64,000 nucleotides of DNA from Fictibacillus arsenicus (GTDB taxonomy: Bacteria; Bacillota; Bacilli; Bacillales; Fictibacillaceae), in the NCBI RefSeq assembly GCF_001999465.1, contig NZ_MQMF01000003.1:1-64000 (forward strand), given 5' to 3'. Shown here in pieces: positions 24,910 through 34,349 of this stretch. The notes beneath the pieces are model-generated. The model searched no databases. It was not told the origin of the DNA and saw only the letters and a program-made list of their open reading frames with translations. Every line of letters starts with the position of its first letter. Position 1 is the stretch's first letter. A program made the position numbers and the translations under genes.

Positions 24910-27900
24910 TTAACCAATATTATTTGCTTTTTCGCGTTTTGCCTGTCTTCTAAAAAATAGTTCGTAAAGCACTGGAACAATAATTAATGTAAGCAGAGTG
25001 GAAGTAGTAAGTCCTCCGATAACCACAATTGCAAGTCCTTTTGAGATTAATGTTCCAGAAGAAGTAGTCAATGCGAGCGGTATAAGTGCTGCAATTGTAG
25101 CAAAGGCCGTCATTAAGATCGGTCTTAAACGAGTTTTACCTGCTTCAAGCAGTGCTTCTCGCACTGGCATGCCCTTGACTTCTCTGTTCTGTCCAATACG
25201 GTCAACTAGTACGATCGCGTTTGTTGTTACGATACCGATAAGCATCAATATTCCAATCATAGCACTCACAGAAAGCGGTTCATTGATTAAGAATAATCCG
25301 CCGATTGCTCCGATTGGCACAAATAATAGAGAAGAAAGAATAATAAACGGTATACGTGCACGGCCAAACGTAATCAGCATCGTTAAGTATACGAGACCGA
25401 TTGCAACAAGCATCGCTAGACCCAGGTCTTTAAACGTATCCATTGTTTCTTCGCTTCCGCCGCCGACTTCTGTTGATACAGATGATGGCAGATCAACACT
25501 ATCTTCTACACCTTTTATTACTTCTTGAGTTACTTTTTGAACATTATCACCTTTTACTTGTGCAGAAACTTGGGCATAGACTTTTCCATCAAGCTTCTGG
25601 ATAGCAGTTACCGTTTCTTTTTCAGATACATCTGCGACCTCAGACACCTTTACAGGGCCAGATGTTCCAAACACAGTTAGATCTTTAATTTCCTCAAGAG
25701 TTTTTACAGCTTCATCATATTCAACTCTTACATTCTTTTCGTCGCCATCAAGAGTCAATTCTCCGACTTCAACTGGCTTCGTAACATCAGAGACTGCACC
25801 AAGGACAGCGAATCCTGAGACACCCTTTTCAGCTGCCTTTTCAGTATCGATATTAACAGCCCATTGCTTTTGTGTGTCTTTGAAGTTATTTGAAACATAT
25901 TTTATGGAATCAAGGGTCTTCATATATTCTTCAACTTCAGCTGCTGCTTGTTGAAGATCATCTAAATCATTCGAATAAAGATCGATGTTGACTTCATTGT
26001 TAGAAGGAGGTCCTCCGCTAGAAACTTCTTGTACGCTAAGAACTGTTCCTTTTGATTTTTCGTCTGTAATTTCTTTTATACCGGATTCTAATTCTTTCAA
26101 TTCTTTTTCAACGTTTGTTTCTTTTTCAAGATTAATAAAATAGTTTGCTACGTTCTGACGTTTAAGACCGGTTTGGAAATCACGGGAACCGATACCTGCA
26201 GTAACGTCTTTAATCGTATCGCGTCCAGCTAAATATTCTTCTACTTCCAAGGAAATTTCATTCGTTTTAGAAACATTCGTACTTGCTGGAAGTTCAACGT
26301 TGACTGTTAATGTTTTCTGCTCTTCGTTTGGAAGGAATACCATTCCAAGTTTTGTAGCAAGGAAGAATGATCCTCCAAGGAGAATAAAGGACGTTAACAG
26401 AACGATAATTTTATGATTTAGTGATGCTTTAATCAGTTTTTCATATACGCGCTGCACTGGACCGTCATTTTTTTCAGGCTTTACCTTTTTAAAAGCATAT
26501 TTTGCAAGAATAGGTACAATTGTAACGGCTACAATAAGTGAAGCTAATAAAGCAAAAACAACGGTTAATGCAAATGGAAGGAAGAATTCTCCCGTGACAC
26601 CGCCAACTAGACCAAGCGGTAAGAAAACTACTACTGTTGTAATGGTAGAAGACACGATTGCTTTTAAAATTTCCCGTGTAGAATCAATGATTAATTCATT
26701 ACGGTCAAATGTGCCATCGGCCTTTCTGATTCGTCTGAAAATATTTTCGATAACTACGATACTATCATCTACTACACGGCCGACAGCTACGGCCATTCCG
26801 CCAAGAGTCATAATGTTAAGCGTAATATCAAGACGGTCTAAGAAAATTGCTGAAACTAACAATGAGAGCGGTATAGATATAATCGCAATTATTGTTGCAC
26901 GGAAGTTTCTTAAGAAGATGAGTACAGCAAGAGAAGCGAATATGGCACCGTAAAGACCTTCTTTAACGAGAGTATTCACAGAATCTTTAATGCCTTCTGC
27001 CTGTCCGAACCCAATTGCATAATTTAATTTATCGTCATATTTTTCTTTGTTGAGAACTTCTATAACTTTCTCTGCTACTTCAACGGTATTTGCATCTTGT
27101 TTTTTAGTAACAGCCATAGATAGAGAAGATTTTTGGTTGTAGCGTGTAATTTCATTTATATCTTCGGTTTCTTTAATTTCAGCAATATCTCCAAGCTTTA
27201 CGCGAGGAGAAGATCCAAATGCCTGTGCTTGCGCAGGAGCTCCTTGGCCACCGGTAGCAGGAGGTCCGCCGCCTTCTCCAGGACCGTTTGCTCCGCCTTG
27301 GCTTCCTGATGGAGCTGCAGCAGCACCCGGAATCGATATTTGTTTTAATTCTGCAATCGTATCAACCACTTCTTCTACACGGACAGGAACAGTAATAGAA
27401 TCATCTGTAACGGTTCCTGCTGGAAATGATAGATCTCGGCCTTTAATGGCATCTTTGACAGCGTTAAGTGAAACACCAGCTTGCTTTGCTTTCACACGAT
27501 CGAGTGTAATGGATACGAATGTTTCTTTTACACCGCCGACAGATACGTTATTTACACCTTGAATCTTCTTTAGTTCAGGTATCAGTTCTTTGTCAACAAA
27601 GGCTTGAATATCTTCGTTTTCTTTTTCAGGGAACAAGGAGATGTTATAGATCGGAATAGTACCAAAAGAAAAGCGGCTAACGTCCGGCTCAACAGAGTCA
27701 GGCAGATCAGTTTCTGAAATAATGGATTTCACTTGATCTTCAACATCATCCATGTTTGCAGAAAAAGGAAAATCCATACTGATGATTGAAACACTTTCCA
27801 AGGAAGAACTTTTCACCGTCTTTACATCTTCTACTTGTTGTAATTGAGTTTCAAGCTTGTCAGTTACTTGCTTATTTACATCCTCAGGTGAAGCTCCAGG

Positions 27901-28056
27901 GTATACAGTCTGGATCGTTAGCTGCGGAAACTCAACATTAGGAAGCAAATCCACTTTTAAATTTGTGAACGAAAAAACACCGCTCACAATCAATAAAAAA
28001 GAAAAGATAAATATTGCTACCGGGTTTTTTAAACTAAATTTTGTTAGCCAGTTCAT
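24910..28056 (-). CDS. swrC: RND-family efflux permease, SwrC/YerP type
   Basis: A 1048-residue pump with the RND layout: TM1 (NPVAIFIFSFLLIVSG), a large extracellular loop, a TM block with GRVVDDSIVVIENIFRRI, the second loop and a second TM block ending near the C-terminus. Residues of about 245-285 form a Gly/Pro/Ala/Gln-rich insert (SGSQGGANGPGEGGGPP and on). SwrC homologues export surfactin-like lipopeptides and other toxic amphiphiles. ATG 28056 follows GAGAGGA. A divergent PadR gene and an ATGT-N8-ACAT palindrome upstream point to PadR-type control. Confidence 0.88.
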   Translation of the reverse strand: MNWLTKFSLKNPVAIFIFSFLLIVSGVFSFTNLKVDLLPNVEFPQLTIQTVYPGASPEDVNKQVTDKLETQLQQVEDVKTVKSSSLESVSIISMDFPFSANMDDVEDQVKSIISETDLPDSVEPDVSRFSFGTIPIYNISLFPEKENEDIQAFVDKELIPELKKIQGVNNVSVGGVKETFVSITLDRVKAKQAGVSLNAVKDAIKGRDLSFPAGTVTDDSITVPVRVEEVVDTIAELKQISIPGAAAAPSGSQGGANGPGEGGGPPATGGQGAPAQAQAFGSSPRVKLGDIAEIKETEDINEITRYNQKSSLSMAVTKKQDANTVEVAEKVIEVLNKEKYDDKLNYAIGFGQAEGIKDSVNTLVKEGLYGAIFASLAVLIFLRNFRATIIAIISIPLSLLVSAIFLDRLDITLNIMTLGGMAVAVGRVVDDSIVVIENIFRRIRKADGTFDRNELIIDSTREILKAIVSSTITTVVVFLPLGLVGGVTGEFFLPFALTVVFALLASLIVAVTIVPILAKYAFKKVKPEKNDGPVQRVYEKLIKASLNHKIIVLLTSFILLGGSFFLATKLGMVFLPNEEQKTLTVNVELPASTNVSKTNEISLEVEEYLAGRDTIKDVTAGIGSRDFQTGLKRQNVANYFINLEKETNVEKELKELESGIKEITDEKSKGTVLSVQEVSSGGPPSNNEVNIDLYSNDLDDLQQAAAEVEEYMKTLDSIKYVSNNFKDTQKQWAVNIDTEKAAEKGVSGFAVLGAVSDVTKPVEVGELTLDGDEKNVRVEYDEAVKTLEEIKDLTVFGTSGPVKVSEVADVSEKETVTAIQKLDGKVYAQVSAQVKGDNVQKVTQEVIKGVEDSVDLPSSVSTEVGGGSEETMDTFKDLGLAMLVAIGLVYLTMLITFGRARIPFIILSSLLFVPIGAIGGLFLINEPLSVSAMIGILMLIGIVTTNAIVLVDRIGQNREVKGMPVREALLEAGKTRLRPILMTAFATIAALIPLALTTSSGTLISKGLAIVVIGGLTTSTLLTLIIVPVLYELFFRRQAKREKANNIG

Positions 28057-28081
28057 AGGTTCCTCTCCCACGTTTAGATTA

Positions 28082-28101
28082 ATATGTGTATTTTCACATA
28101 T
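28082..28101. promoter_or_regulatory. PadR-type operator before swrC
   Basis: ATATGTG-TATTTT-CACATAT is a perfect 7-bp inverted repeat and contains ATGT-N8-ACAT, the spacing recognised by PadR. It lies just downstream of a minus-strand promoter (TTGATA, 17 bp, TTATAT), so bound repressor would block swrC. The PadR gene starts 113 bases away on the other strand. Confidence 0.7.
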
Positions 28102-28213
28102 GTTTAACTATAATATAATAAAAGTATCAGTTTTATATCAAGTAAATTGAATAAAGAATTTGTGAAAAGTATGTTACAATTCAAATCAGTATAGTTAGAA
28201 AGAAGGGTAACAA

Positions 28214-28759
28214 ATGGCGTTAAGGTATGCGCTGTTAGGTTTATTAGCAAAAAATGAAGCAACAGGTTATGAGCTTACACAGCAATTTAAAGAAACAGTT
28301 ATCCATTTTTGGACAGCCCATCATACTCAGATTTACCGTGAACTTCTTAAAATGGAAGAAGAGAGGCTGGCAGAATCCAAAGTTATTCAACAAACTGATT
28401 ATCCAGATAAGAAAATATATAAAATTACTGACAGAGGATTTGAGCAGCTGCTCGAATGGATGCTGAATAAACCAGTAAATGTTCCTAAACTGAAAGATGA
28501 TTTGCTCTTAAGAGTTTCGATGTTTCATTTTATACCGGGTGAACAGGCAATAGCTTTTCTTGAAAAAAGCAAAGAGCATCACCAGATGGGACTCATGATG
28601 ACGAAAAAATGGCAAGATGAACATTTCCCAAATGGTACTTATAAAGAAAATGAGCTTGGAGAATATTTAACGAGTGAATTTGGGGTTCGGTATATGGAGA
28701 GCTGGCTGTCCTGGTGTGAGTGGGCGATAGAAGTTTTAAAAAAGAAAGGTGAGTTTTAA
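28214..28759 (+). CDS. PadR-family transcriptional regulator
   Basis: A 181-residue PadR protein: winged helix ALRYALLGLLAKNEATGYEL, with the helix holding FWTAHHTQIYRELLKM, then a coiled C-terminal domain (from about residue 95) used for dimerisation. It is divergent from swrC and the likely repressor of the pump through the palindrome at 28082. The ligand may be an amphiphilic antimicrobial, by analogy. AAGAAGGGTAAC precedes ATG 28214. Confidence 0.87.
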   Translation: MALRYALLGLLAKNEATGYELTQQFKETVIHFWTAHHTQIYRELLKMEEERLAESKVIQQTDYPDKKIYKITDRGFEQLLEWMLNKPVNVPKLKDDLLLRVSMFHFIPGEQAIAFLEKSKEHHQMGLMMTKKWQDEHFPNGTYKENELGEYLTSEFGVRYMESWLSWCEWAIEVLKKKGEF

Positions 28760-28763
28760 TTTT

Positions 28764-29102
28764 ATGAAATGTGTGTTTACTGATGCAGGGCTGGAAAGAC
28801 TGCAAAACAGAATACAAGGCAAAAAGGGATTCGTAAAACTGAAGCATGATACAGAAGGATGCGGATGTGTTGTGAGCGGTGTTGCAGCACTATGGCTGAT
28901 TGATAAACCAGAGGATAATGATACGAGAATCATGACCAACGGGCCTGATCTTTATTTGGATTACAACACGGAGGTTTTCTTCGATGAAAAGATGACGATC
29001 GATGCACCTGCTGGCAATCATTTTTCCTTAAAAAGCCCAAGCGAGATCTTAAATCCTGCGATGAAATATTACGATAAAACAGAGCAAAACACGGGCAGCT
29101 AA
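28764..29102 (+). CDS. yqkB: HesB/IscA-like protein (YqkB)
   Basis: A 112-residue protein of the iron-sulfur biosynthesis (HesB) fold, YqkB subgroup. A conserved Cys pair (GCGCVVSG) is present, but the usual C-terminal C-x-C of IscA is missing, as is normal for YqkB. The molecular role is unknown. It lies four bases after padR, so the two are probably cotranscribed. ATG 28764 is preferred to an in-frame GTG at 28749, which overlaps the AAAGG site. Confidence 0.75.
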   Translation: MKCVFTDAGLERLQNRIQGKKGFVKLKHDTEGCGCVVSGVAALWLIDKPEDNDTRIMTNGPDLYLDYNTEVFFDEKMTIDAPAGNHFSLKSPSEILNPAMKYYDKTEQNTGS

Positions 29103-29120
29103 TAAGCCCGTGTTTTTTTT
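29086..29120 (+). terminator. Rho-independent terminator after yqkB
   Basis: AACACGGGC / GCCCGTGTT stem followed by a long T run; it overlaps the stop codon. Confidence 0.92.
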
Positions 29121-29170
29121 GTATCCTTACATTGATATTGCAAAAGTTTTTATTGAAGTCGCTTCATTGC

Positions 29171-29302
29171 TAGTTGATTGGAGTGTAAGGTGCGAGACTC
29201 CTGCGGGATCAGTGGGACAGGTGAGACTCCTAATGGTGCATAGTGCCAAGGAGGCTCACCGCACACCCGCGGAAAGGGAGCACCTGAAACGGAAATCAAC
29301 TA
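29171..29302 (+). repeat. Structured intergenic repeat, copy C
   Basis: The best-formed copy, 132 bp. Ends are TAGTTGAT and ATCAACTA, an 8-bp perfect inverted repeat. Inner pairs are GGTGC/GCACC, GCGGG/CCCGC and GTGAG-a-CTCCT/AGGAG-g-CTCAC. It lies between the convergent yqkB and HMG-CoA lyase genes; the lyase frame ends in the right flank. Confidence 0.88.
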
Positions 29303-29326
29303 CTTCTAAAAGCTACAATTTGTTCA

Positions 29327-30232
29327 TTATCCGTGAAGAACATTCTTAAGTAGACAGAATTGCTTGCTTGATACTGGTTTTGAAAGAAGCGGTGAGATAA
29401 ACGCAGATGCTTCTAAGAGTTTATCAAGCTGTATGCCTGTAGAGATTCCCATCTGGGACAGCATGTAGACTACATCTTCAGAGGCAACGTTTCCTGAGGC
29501 GCCAGGTGCGAAAGGGCATCCTCCAAGTCCTCCTGCAGATGTGTCAAAGCGATCTATGCCAGCTTGCATACTCGCAAAAATGTTCGCAAGTGCCATTCCG
29601 CGCGTATCATGAAAATGTCCTGTTATAAGTGTAGTAGAGCGCAGGTGATGCTTTAATAAAGTAAACAGTTCAAAACATTCAACAGGATTTGCCATTCCGA
29701 TCGTATCAGCCACGCTTAGTTCATCAACACCCATTTCCTCAAAGTCCTGGCAAACCTTTAGAACAGCATACTCATCTATCTTTCCTTCAAATGGACAATA
29801 AAAGCTGGTAGAGATACAAGCTCTTACAAAATAACCTCTGCGTTTCAGGTCCTCGATCAGTGGTCGTAACTCGTTCATGCTTTCTTCTGTAGTCTTATTG
29901 ATATTTTTTTTGTTAAATGAATCACTTACACCTACAAAAACAGCAATATGCTTCACACCGGCTTCGACTGCCATATCAATCCCTTTTTTATTCGGTGCGA
30001 GAACAAAGTTGCGCAGGTCATCCATGCAATGTTCAATAACCGCCCCAGCGTCCTGCATCTGAGGAACCCACTTTGGCGAAACGAAAGAGGTGAGCTCCAT
30101 CTCTTGAAAACCAGCATTTTTTAATAGAGAAATAAATTGAATCTTATCCTTTGCTGTTATAAAATTTTTCTCGTTTTGAAGTCCGTCCCGCGGGCCGACT
30201 TCGATCAGAGTCACTCTCTCGGGTAATTCCAT
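29327..30232 (-). CDS. Hydroxymethylglutaryl-CoA lyase
   Basis: A 301-residue TIM-barrel lyase. The N-terminal metal and substrate block is EVGPRDGLQNE; the family signature with the catalytic Cys is GGLGGCPFAPGASGN. It cleaves HMG-CoA to acetoacetate and acetyl-CoA, the last step of leucine breakdown. The acetoacetate made here is the substrate for the divergent ScoAB-thiolase operon. A cre site lies just upstream. GGAGG before ATG 30232 supports the start. The last codons run into the flank of repeat copy C. Confidence 0.92.
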   Translation of the reverse strand: MELPERVTLIEVGPRDGLQNEKNFITAKDKIQFISLLKNAGFQEMELTSFVSPKWVPQMQDAGAVIEHCMDDLRNFVLAPNKKGIDMAVEAGVKHIAVFVGVSDSFNKKNINKTTEESMNELRPLIEDLKRRGYFVRACISTSFYCPFEGKIDEYAVLKVCQDFEEMGVDELSVADTIGMANPVECFELFTLLKHHLRSTTLITGHFHDTRGMALANIFASMQAGIDRFDTSAGGLGGCPFAPGASGNVASEDVVYMLSQMGISTGIQLDKLLEASAFISPLLSKPVSSKQFCLLKNVLHG

Positions 30233-30251
30233 CTTTGTTAAAACCCCTCCT

Positions 30252-30265
30252 TGAAACCGTTTTCT
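30252..30265. promoter_or_regulatory. cre (CcpA) site between the HMG-CoA lyase and thiolase genes
   Basis: TGAAACCGTTTTCT fits the cre consensus TGWAANCGNTNWCA at every position but the last. It lies in the 144-base divergent region and could repress both directions. Confidence 0.75.
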
Positions 30266-30295
30266 TATTATATTTTAACTGTAAAAAATCACAGG

Positions 30296-30326
30296 TTGCA
30301 ATACTTTTGAATTGTTATGGTATGAT
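30296..30326 (+). promoter_or_regulatory. Likely sigma-A promoter of the thiolase-scoAB operon
   Basis: TTGCAA at 30296 and extended -10 TGGTATGAT (TATGAT at 30321) are 19 bp apart, about 50 bases before the thiolase start. Confidence 0.5.
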
Positions 30327-30376
30327 ATAAAGGAATTTTCAGAAATTTTTACGTTTTAAAGAGGAGGAGACTACAA

Positions 30377-31576
30377 ATGGTTTCAAGAGAGAGAGAAGCT
30401 GTCATTGTAAGCGCTGTCAGAACGCCGATTGGAAGCTTCATGGGAAGTTTAAAAACGGTAGCAGCGACAGAATTAGGAGCAATTGCAATCAAAGACTCTT
30501 TAAAAAAGGCTGGTATCCCGCATGATGCAGTAGATGAAGTCATCATGGGGAATGTTCTCCAAGCCGGGTTGGGACAGAATCCAGCTCGTCAAGCAGCGAT
30601 TAAAGCAGGACTGCCGATCGGTGTATCAAGCATGACAATCAATAAAGTATGCGGCTCTGGATTAAAAGCACTTCATCTTGCTTGCCAGGCAATTTGGCTG
30701 GACGAAGCCGATGTAATCGTATGCGGTGGAATGGAAAATATGAGCCAGGCTCCTTATTTGCTGAACGGAGCTAGAGATGGATTGCGCATGGGCAATGCCC
30801 CTATGGTCGATTCTATGATTAATGACGGCTTATGGTGCGCGTTTGGCGATTATCATATGGGAATTACAGCTGAAAATTTATGTGAAACGCATTCGCTTTC
30901 CCGTGAGGAACTGGATGAATTCGCAGCTGAAAGTCAAAGAAAGTGTGCTGAAGCTCAAGAACAAGGAAAGTTTAACGATGAAATTACAGCAGTGGAGATT
31001 CCTCAAAGAAAAGGAGATCCATTGATCATAGATAAGGATGAATATCCGAAAGCAGGCTCTACAAGTGAAAAGCTTGCCAAATTAAGACCTGCCTTCAAAA
31101 AAGACGGAATGGTTACAGCAGGGAACGCTTCAGGAATCAATGATGGAGCAGCTGCGCTTGTTGTAATGAGCAGAAAAAAGGCAGAAGAACTTGGAGTAAA
31201 ACCACTTGCTGTCGTGAAGGCGAACGCTAGTGCGGGTGTAGCACCAGAAGTAATGGGCATAGGGCCTGTAGAAGCAGTGCAAAAAGTGCTGAAGAAAACG
31301 AATATGAACATGGATGATATTGATCTTGTCGAGGCAAACGAAGCTTTTGCAAGTCAGTCACTTGCTGTAGGTAAAGATCTTGGTTTTGATAAAGAGAAAT
31401 TAAACGTTAATGGCGGAGCGATTGCCCTTGGACATCCGATCGGAGCCAGCGGTGCAAGAATTGTCGTTACTTTGCTTCACGAGATGAAAAGAAGAAAATC
31501 GAAAAGCGGTTTAGCAACGCTTTGTATCGGCGGGGGCCAGGGAGTAGCCTCTATCTTTGAAAACGAAGAAAATTAA
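30377..31576 (+). CDS. Acetyl-CoA C-acetyltransferase (thiolase)
   Basis: A 399-residue degradative or biosynthetic thiolase of usual length. The nucleophilic Cys is in [11 protein letters not shown]; the C-terminal catalytic blocks are [17 protein letters not shown] and CIGGGQG. It cleaves acetoacetyl-CoA to two acetyl-CoA. First gene of a five-gene operon with scoA, scoB, an AtoE-type transporter and a second thiolase. GAGGAGGAG precedes ATG 30377. Confidence 0.92.
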   Translation: MVSREREAVIVSAVRTPIGSFMGSLKTVAATELGAIAIKDSLKKAGIPHDAVDEVIMGNVLQAGLGQNPARQAAIKAGLPIGVSSMTINKVCGSGLKALHLACQAIWLDEADVIVCGGMENMSQAPYLLNGARDGLRMGNAPMVDSMINDGLWCAFGDYHMGITAENLCETHSLSREELDEFAAESQRKCAEAQEQGKFNDEITAVEIPQRKGDPLIIDKDEYPKAGSTSEKLAKLRPAFKKDGMVTAGNASGINDGAAALVVMSRKKAEELGVKPLAVVKANASAGVAPEVMGIGPVEAVQKVLKKTNMNMDDIDLVEANEAFASQSLAVGKDLGFDKEKLNVNGGAIALGHPIGASGARIVVTLLHEMKRRKSKSGLATLCIGGGQGVASIFENEEN

Positions 31577-31638
31577 TGTTTTCGAAGGAAGAAGACAGAT
31601 TCTACATTTGTAAAACATTAGAAAAGGAGAGATAGGTC

Positions 31639-32331
31639 ATGAAACCAATATTAAATTCAGCTATAGAAGCTGTAGCGGACATTAAAGATGGATCAACTCT
31701 TTTAGTAGGCGGTTTTGGATTAGTCGGCATTCCCGAAAATTTAATTCTTGCTTTAGTAGAAAAAGGAACAAAAGATCTTACAGTGATTTCAAACAACTGC
31801 GGAGTGGATGACTGGGGTTTAGGTCTCCTTCTTAAAAACAAACAGATTAAGAAAATGATAGGGTCATACGTTGGTGAGAATAAAGAGTTTGAAAGACAAG
31901 TGCTATCAGGTGAAATTGAAGTAGAACTTATCCCGCAAGGAACGCTTGCTGAAAGAATTCGCGCAGGCGGTGCTGGAATTCCTGCATTCTATACACCAGC
32001 TGGAGTTGGAACACCGATCGCTGAAGGAAAAGAAACACGTACGTTCAACGGAAAAGAATATCTGCTTGAAGAAGGGATTATTGCAGATTTCAGCTTAATT
32101 CGTGCTGCAAAAGGAGACAAAGCAGGAAATCTGATCTATAACAAAACAGCTCGTAACTTCAACCCGATGATCGCTGCTGCAGGTAAAGTAACGATTGCAG
32201 AGGTAGAAGAGATTGTTGAAATTGGAGATCTTCATCCCGACTACATACATACACCTGGTGTGTACGTGCAAAAGTTAATCGTGGGAACTCAAGAAAAGCG
32301 TATTGAACGCTTAACAGTAAAACAAGGTTAG
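31639..32331 (+). CDS. scoA: 3-oxoacid CoA-transferase subunit A
   Basis: A 230-residue family I CoA-transferase alpha chain with the glycine-rich [14 protein letters not shown] near the N-terminus. With ScoB it moves CoA from succinyl-CoA to acetoacetate. AAAGGAGAG precedes ATG 31639; scoB follows 15 bases after. Confidence 0.92.
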   Translation: MKPILNSAIEAVADIKDGSTLLVGGFGLVGIPENLILALVEKGTKDLTVISNNCGVDDWGLGLLLKNKQIKKMIGSYVGENKEFERQVLSGEIEVELIPQGTLAERIRAGGAGIPAFYTPAGVGTPIAEGKETRTFNGKEYLLEEGIIADFSLIRAAKGDKAGNLIYNKTARNFNPMIAAAGKVTIAEVEEIVEIGDLHPDYIHTPGVYVQKLIVGTQEKRIERLTVKQG

Positions 32332-32346
32332 AGGAGGGGAACCGTA

Positions 32347-33000
32347 ATGAATATCAGAGAAAGAATCGCGAAGCGTGCAGAAAAAGAGATTGAATCAGGC
32401 TTTTATGTAAACTTAGGAATAGGAATGCCAACGATGGTAGCTAACTTCATTTCGGATAACAAGGAGGTTGTGCTTCAATCGGAGAACGGGCTCCTCGGAA
32501 TTGGACCGTATCCTCTTGAAAGCGAAGTAGATCCTGACCTGATCAATGCTGGGAAAGAGACAGTAACGGCCATTAAAGGCGCATCTTATTTTGACAGCTC
32601 TGAATCATTTGCTATGATCCGCGGCGGTCATATTGACATTGCCATTTTAGGCGGAATGGAAGTTTCAGAGGATGGCGACCTTGCTAACTGGATGATTCCA
32701 GGCAAGATGATTAAAGGAATGGGCGGAGCGATGGATCTTGTTCATGGCGCGAAAAAAATCATCGTAATCATGGAACATGTAAATAAAGCAGGAGAAAGCA
32801 AAATCTTAAAGAGCTGCCAGCTTCCTTTGACAGGAAAAGGCGTAGTTGAGCGAATCATTACTGACAGGGCTGTAATGGATGTATCCGAAAATGGTCTTGT
32901 TTTAAGAGAAGTTGCAGAAGGATACTCTGTTGATGATGTTTTAAATTCAACAGAAGCTAAACTTACAGTCTCAGATGATATTAAACTAAACGCCTATTAA
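32347..33000 (+). CDS. scoB: 3-oxoacid CoA-transferase subunit B
   Basis: A 217-residue beta chain. The catalytic glutamate lies in [12 protein letters not shown], and [12 protein letters not shown] marks the CoA site. It forms the active enzyme with ScoA, activating acetoacetate for the thiolases in the same operon. GAGGAGGGG precedes ATG 32347. Confidence 0.93.
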   Translation: MNIRERIAKRAEKEIESGFYVNLGIGMPTMVANFISDNKEVVLQSENGLLGIGPYPLESEVDPDLINAGKETVTAIKGASYFDSSESFAMIRGGHIDIAILGGMEVSEDGDLANWMIPGKMIKGMGGAMDLVHGAKKIIVIMEHVNKAGESKILKSCQLPLTGKGVVERIITDRAVMDVSENGLVLREVAEGYSVDDVLNSTEAKLTVSDDIKLNAY

Positions 33001-33014
33001 AAGGAGGGTGTACA

Positions 33015-34331
33015 ATGTTCCAAGCATTGACCCGTGCTTCAAATAAATTAATGCAGCGGTACTTACCCGACCCTTTTATATTCGTTATTTTACTTACAGG
33101 AGTTGTATTTTTACCCGGACTGGCCATTACTGGTCAGTCTCCGGTAAAAATGGTTTCATTCTGGGGAGACGGGTTTTGGAAGCTTCTAGAATTTTCAATG
33201 CAGATGGTACTTATTTTAGTTACTGGGTATGTATTGGCGAGTTCTCCATTCTTTAAAAGGGTGTTAAGAAAACTAGCTTCATTCGCACGCACTCCAGGAC
33301 AGGCCATCATCAGCGTTACACTTGTAGCACTATTGGCGAGCTGGATCAATTGGGGATTCGGTTTAGTAATTGGAGCTATTTTTTCTAAAGAGCTAGCACG
33401 GCAGGTAAAGAACACTGATTATCGTCTGCTGATTGCGAGTGCTTACAGCGGATTCGTTGTATGGCATGCTGGATTGTCGGGATCGATCCCGCTTACGATT
33501 GCTACTCCAGGACACTTTATGGAAGAATCGATGGGTATCATTTCGACAAGTGAAACATTATTTGCCCCTTTTAATCTATTTATTGTTGCTGCATTGTTTA
33601 TCATTTTACCGATAACAAACAGGCTTATGATGAGTAAAGAATCAGCATATCAAATTGACCCTTCATTGCTGGATGACAGTGTTGAAGCTGCAACGTTAGC
33701 TGAAGCGGGTACACCAGCTGAAAAGCTTGAAAACAGCATGTGGCTCTCGATGATTATCGGAATTTTAGGTATTGCTTATATGGTTTATTTCTTTGCAACT
33801 AGCGGCTTTAATTTAAATATTAATTTTGTTAATTTCCTCTTTTTATTTATAGGTATTCTTCTTCATAAAACACCAAGAAACTATATTAATAGTGTTGCAG
33901 AGGCCGTTAAAGGAGCAAGCGGGATAATCATTCAGTTTCCCTTTTACGCAGGTATCATGGGGATGATGGTTGGCTCAGGGCTTGTTACTGAAATGTCGGA
34001 ATGGTTTGTAGCTATTTCAAACGAATACACACTTCCATTATTTACGTTTTTAAGTGCAGGAATTGTAAATATTTTTGTTCCGTCAGGCGGAGGACAGTGG
34101 GCTGTTCAAGCACATGTAGTCCTTGATGCGGCAAATGCACTTGGTGTATCTCAAGCCAAGACTGCAATGGCTGTGGCTTGGGGTGATGCTTGGACGAACC
34201 TGATCCAGCCATTCTGGGCACTTCCTGCGCTTGCGATTGCAGGATTAAAAGCAAAGGATATTATGGGATTCTGCCTAATAGCACTAATTGTCAGCGGGAT
34301 CATCATTTGTGCAGGGTTCTTAATCTTTTAA
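33015..34331 (+). CDS. Short-chain fatty acid / acetoacetate transporter (AtoE family)
   Basis: A 438-residue membrane protein with about ten to twelve hydrophobic segments of the AtoE (TIGR00366) family. Segments such as WINWGFGLVIGAIFSKELAR and FVPSGGGQWAVQAHVVLDA are typical. It probably imports acetoacetate or short-chain fatty acids for the surrounding CoA-transferase and thiolases. AAGGAGGGTG precedes ATG 33015. Confidence 0.85.
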   Translation: MFQALTRASNKLMQRYLPDPFIFVILLTGVVFLPGLAITGQSPVKMVSFWGDGFWKLLEFSMQMVLILVTGYVLASSPFFKRVLRKLASFARTPGQAIISVTLVALLASWINWGFGLVIGAIFSKELARQVKNTDYRLLIASAYSGFVVWHAGLSGSIPLTIATPGHFMEESMGIISTSETLFAPFNLFIVAALFIILPITNRLMMSKESAYQIDPSLLDDSVEAATLAEAGTPAEKLENSMWLSMIIGILGIAYMVYFFATSGFNLNINFVNFLFLFIGILLHKTPRNYINSVAEAVKGASGIIIQFPFYAGIMGMMVGSGLVTEMSEWFVAISNEYTLPLFTFLSAGIVNIFVPSGGGQWAVQAHVVLDAANALGVSQAKTAMAVAWGDAWTNLIQPFWALPALAIAGLKAKDIMGFCLIALIVSGIIICAGFLIF

Positions 34332-34349
34332 AAGAGGTGCAGAGTTGAC

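Noticed and set aside
24998-25528. 176-residue frame antisense to swrC
   Set aside because: No ribosome site or family pattern; it is a shadow of the long RND gene, like others at 26594-26953.
29110-29349. 79-residue plus-strand frame
   Set aside because: It lies across a terminator and repeat copy C, and runs into the HMG-CoA lyase gene.
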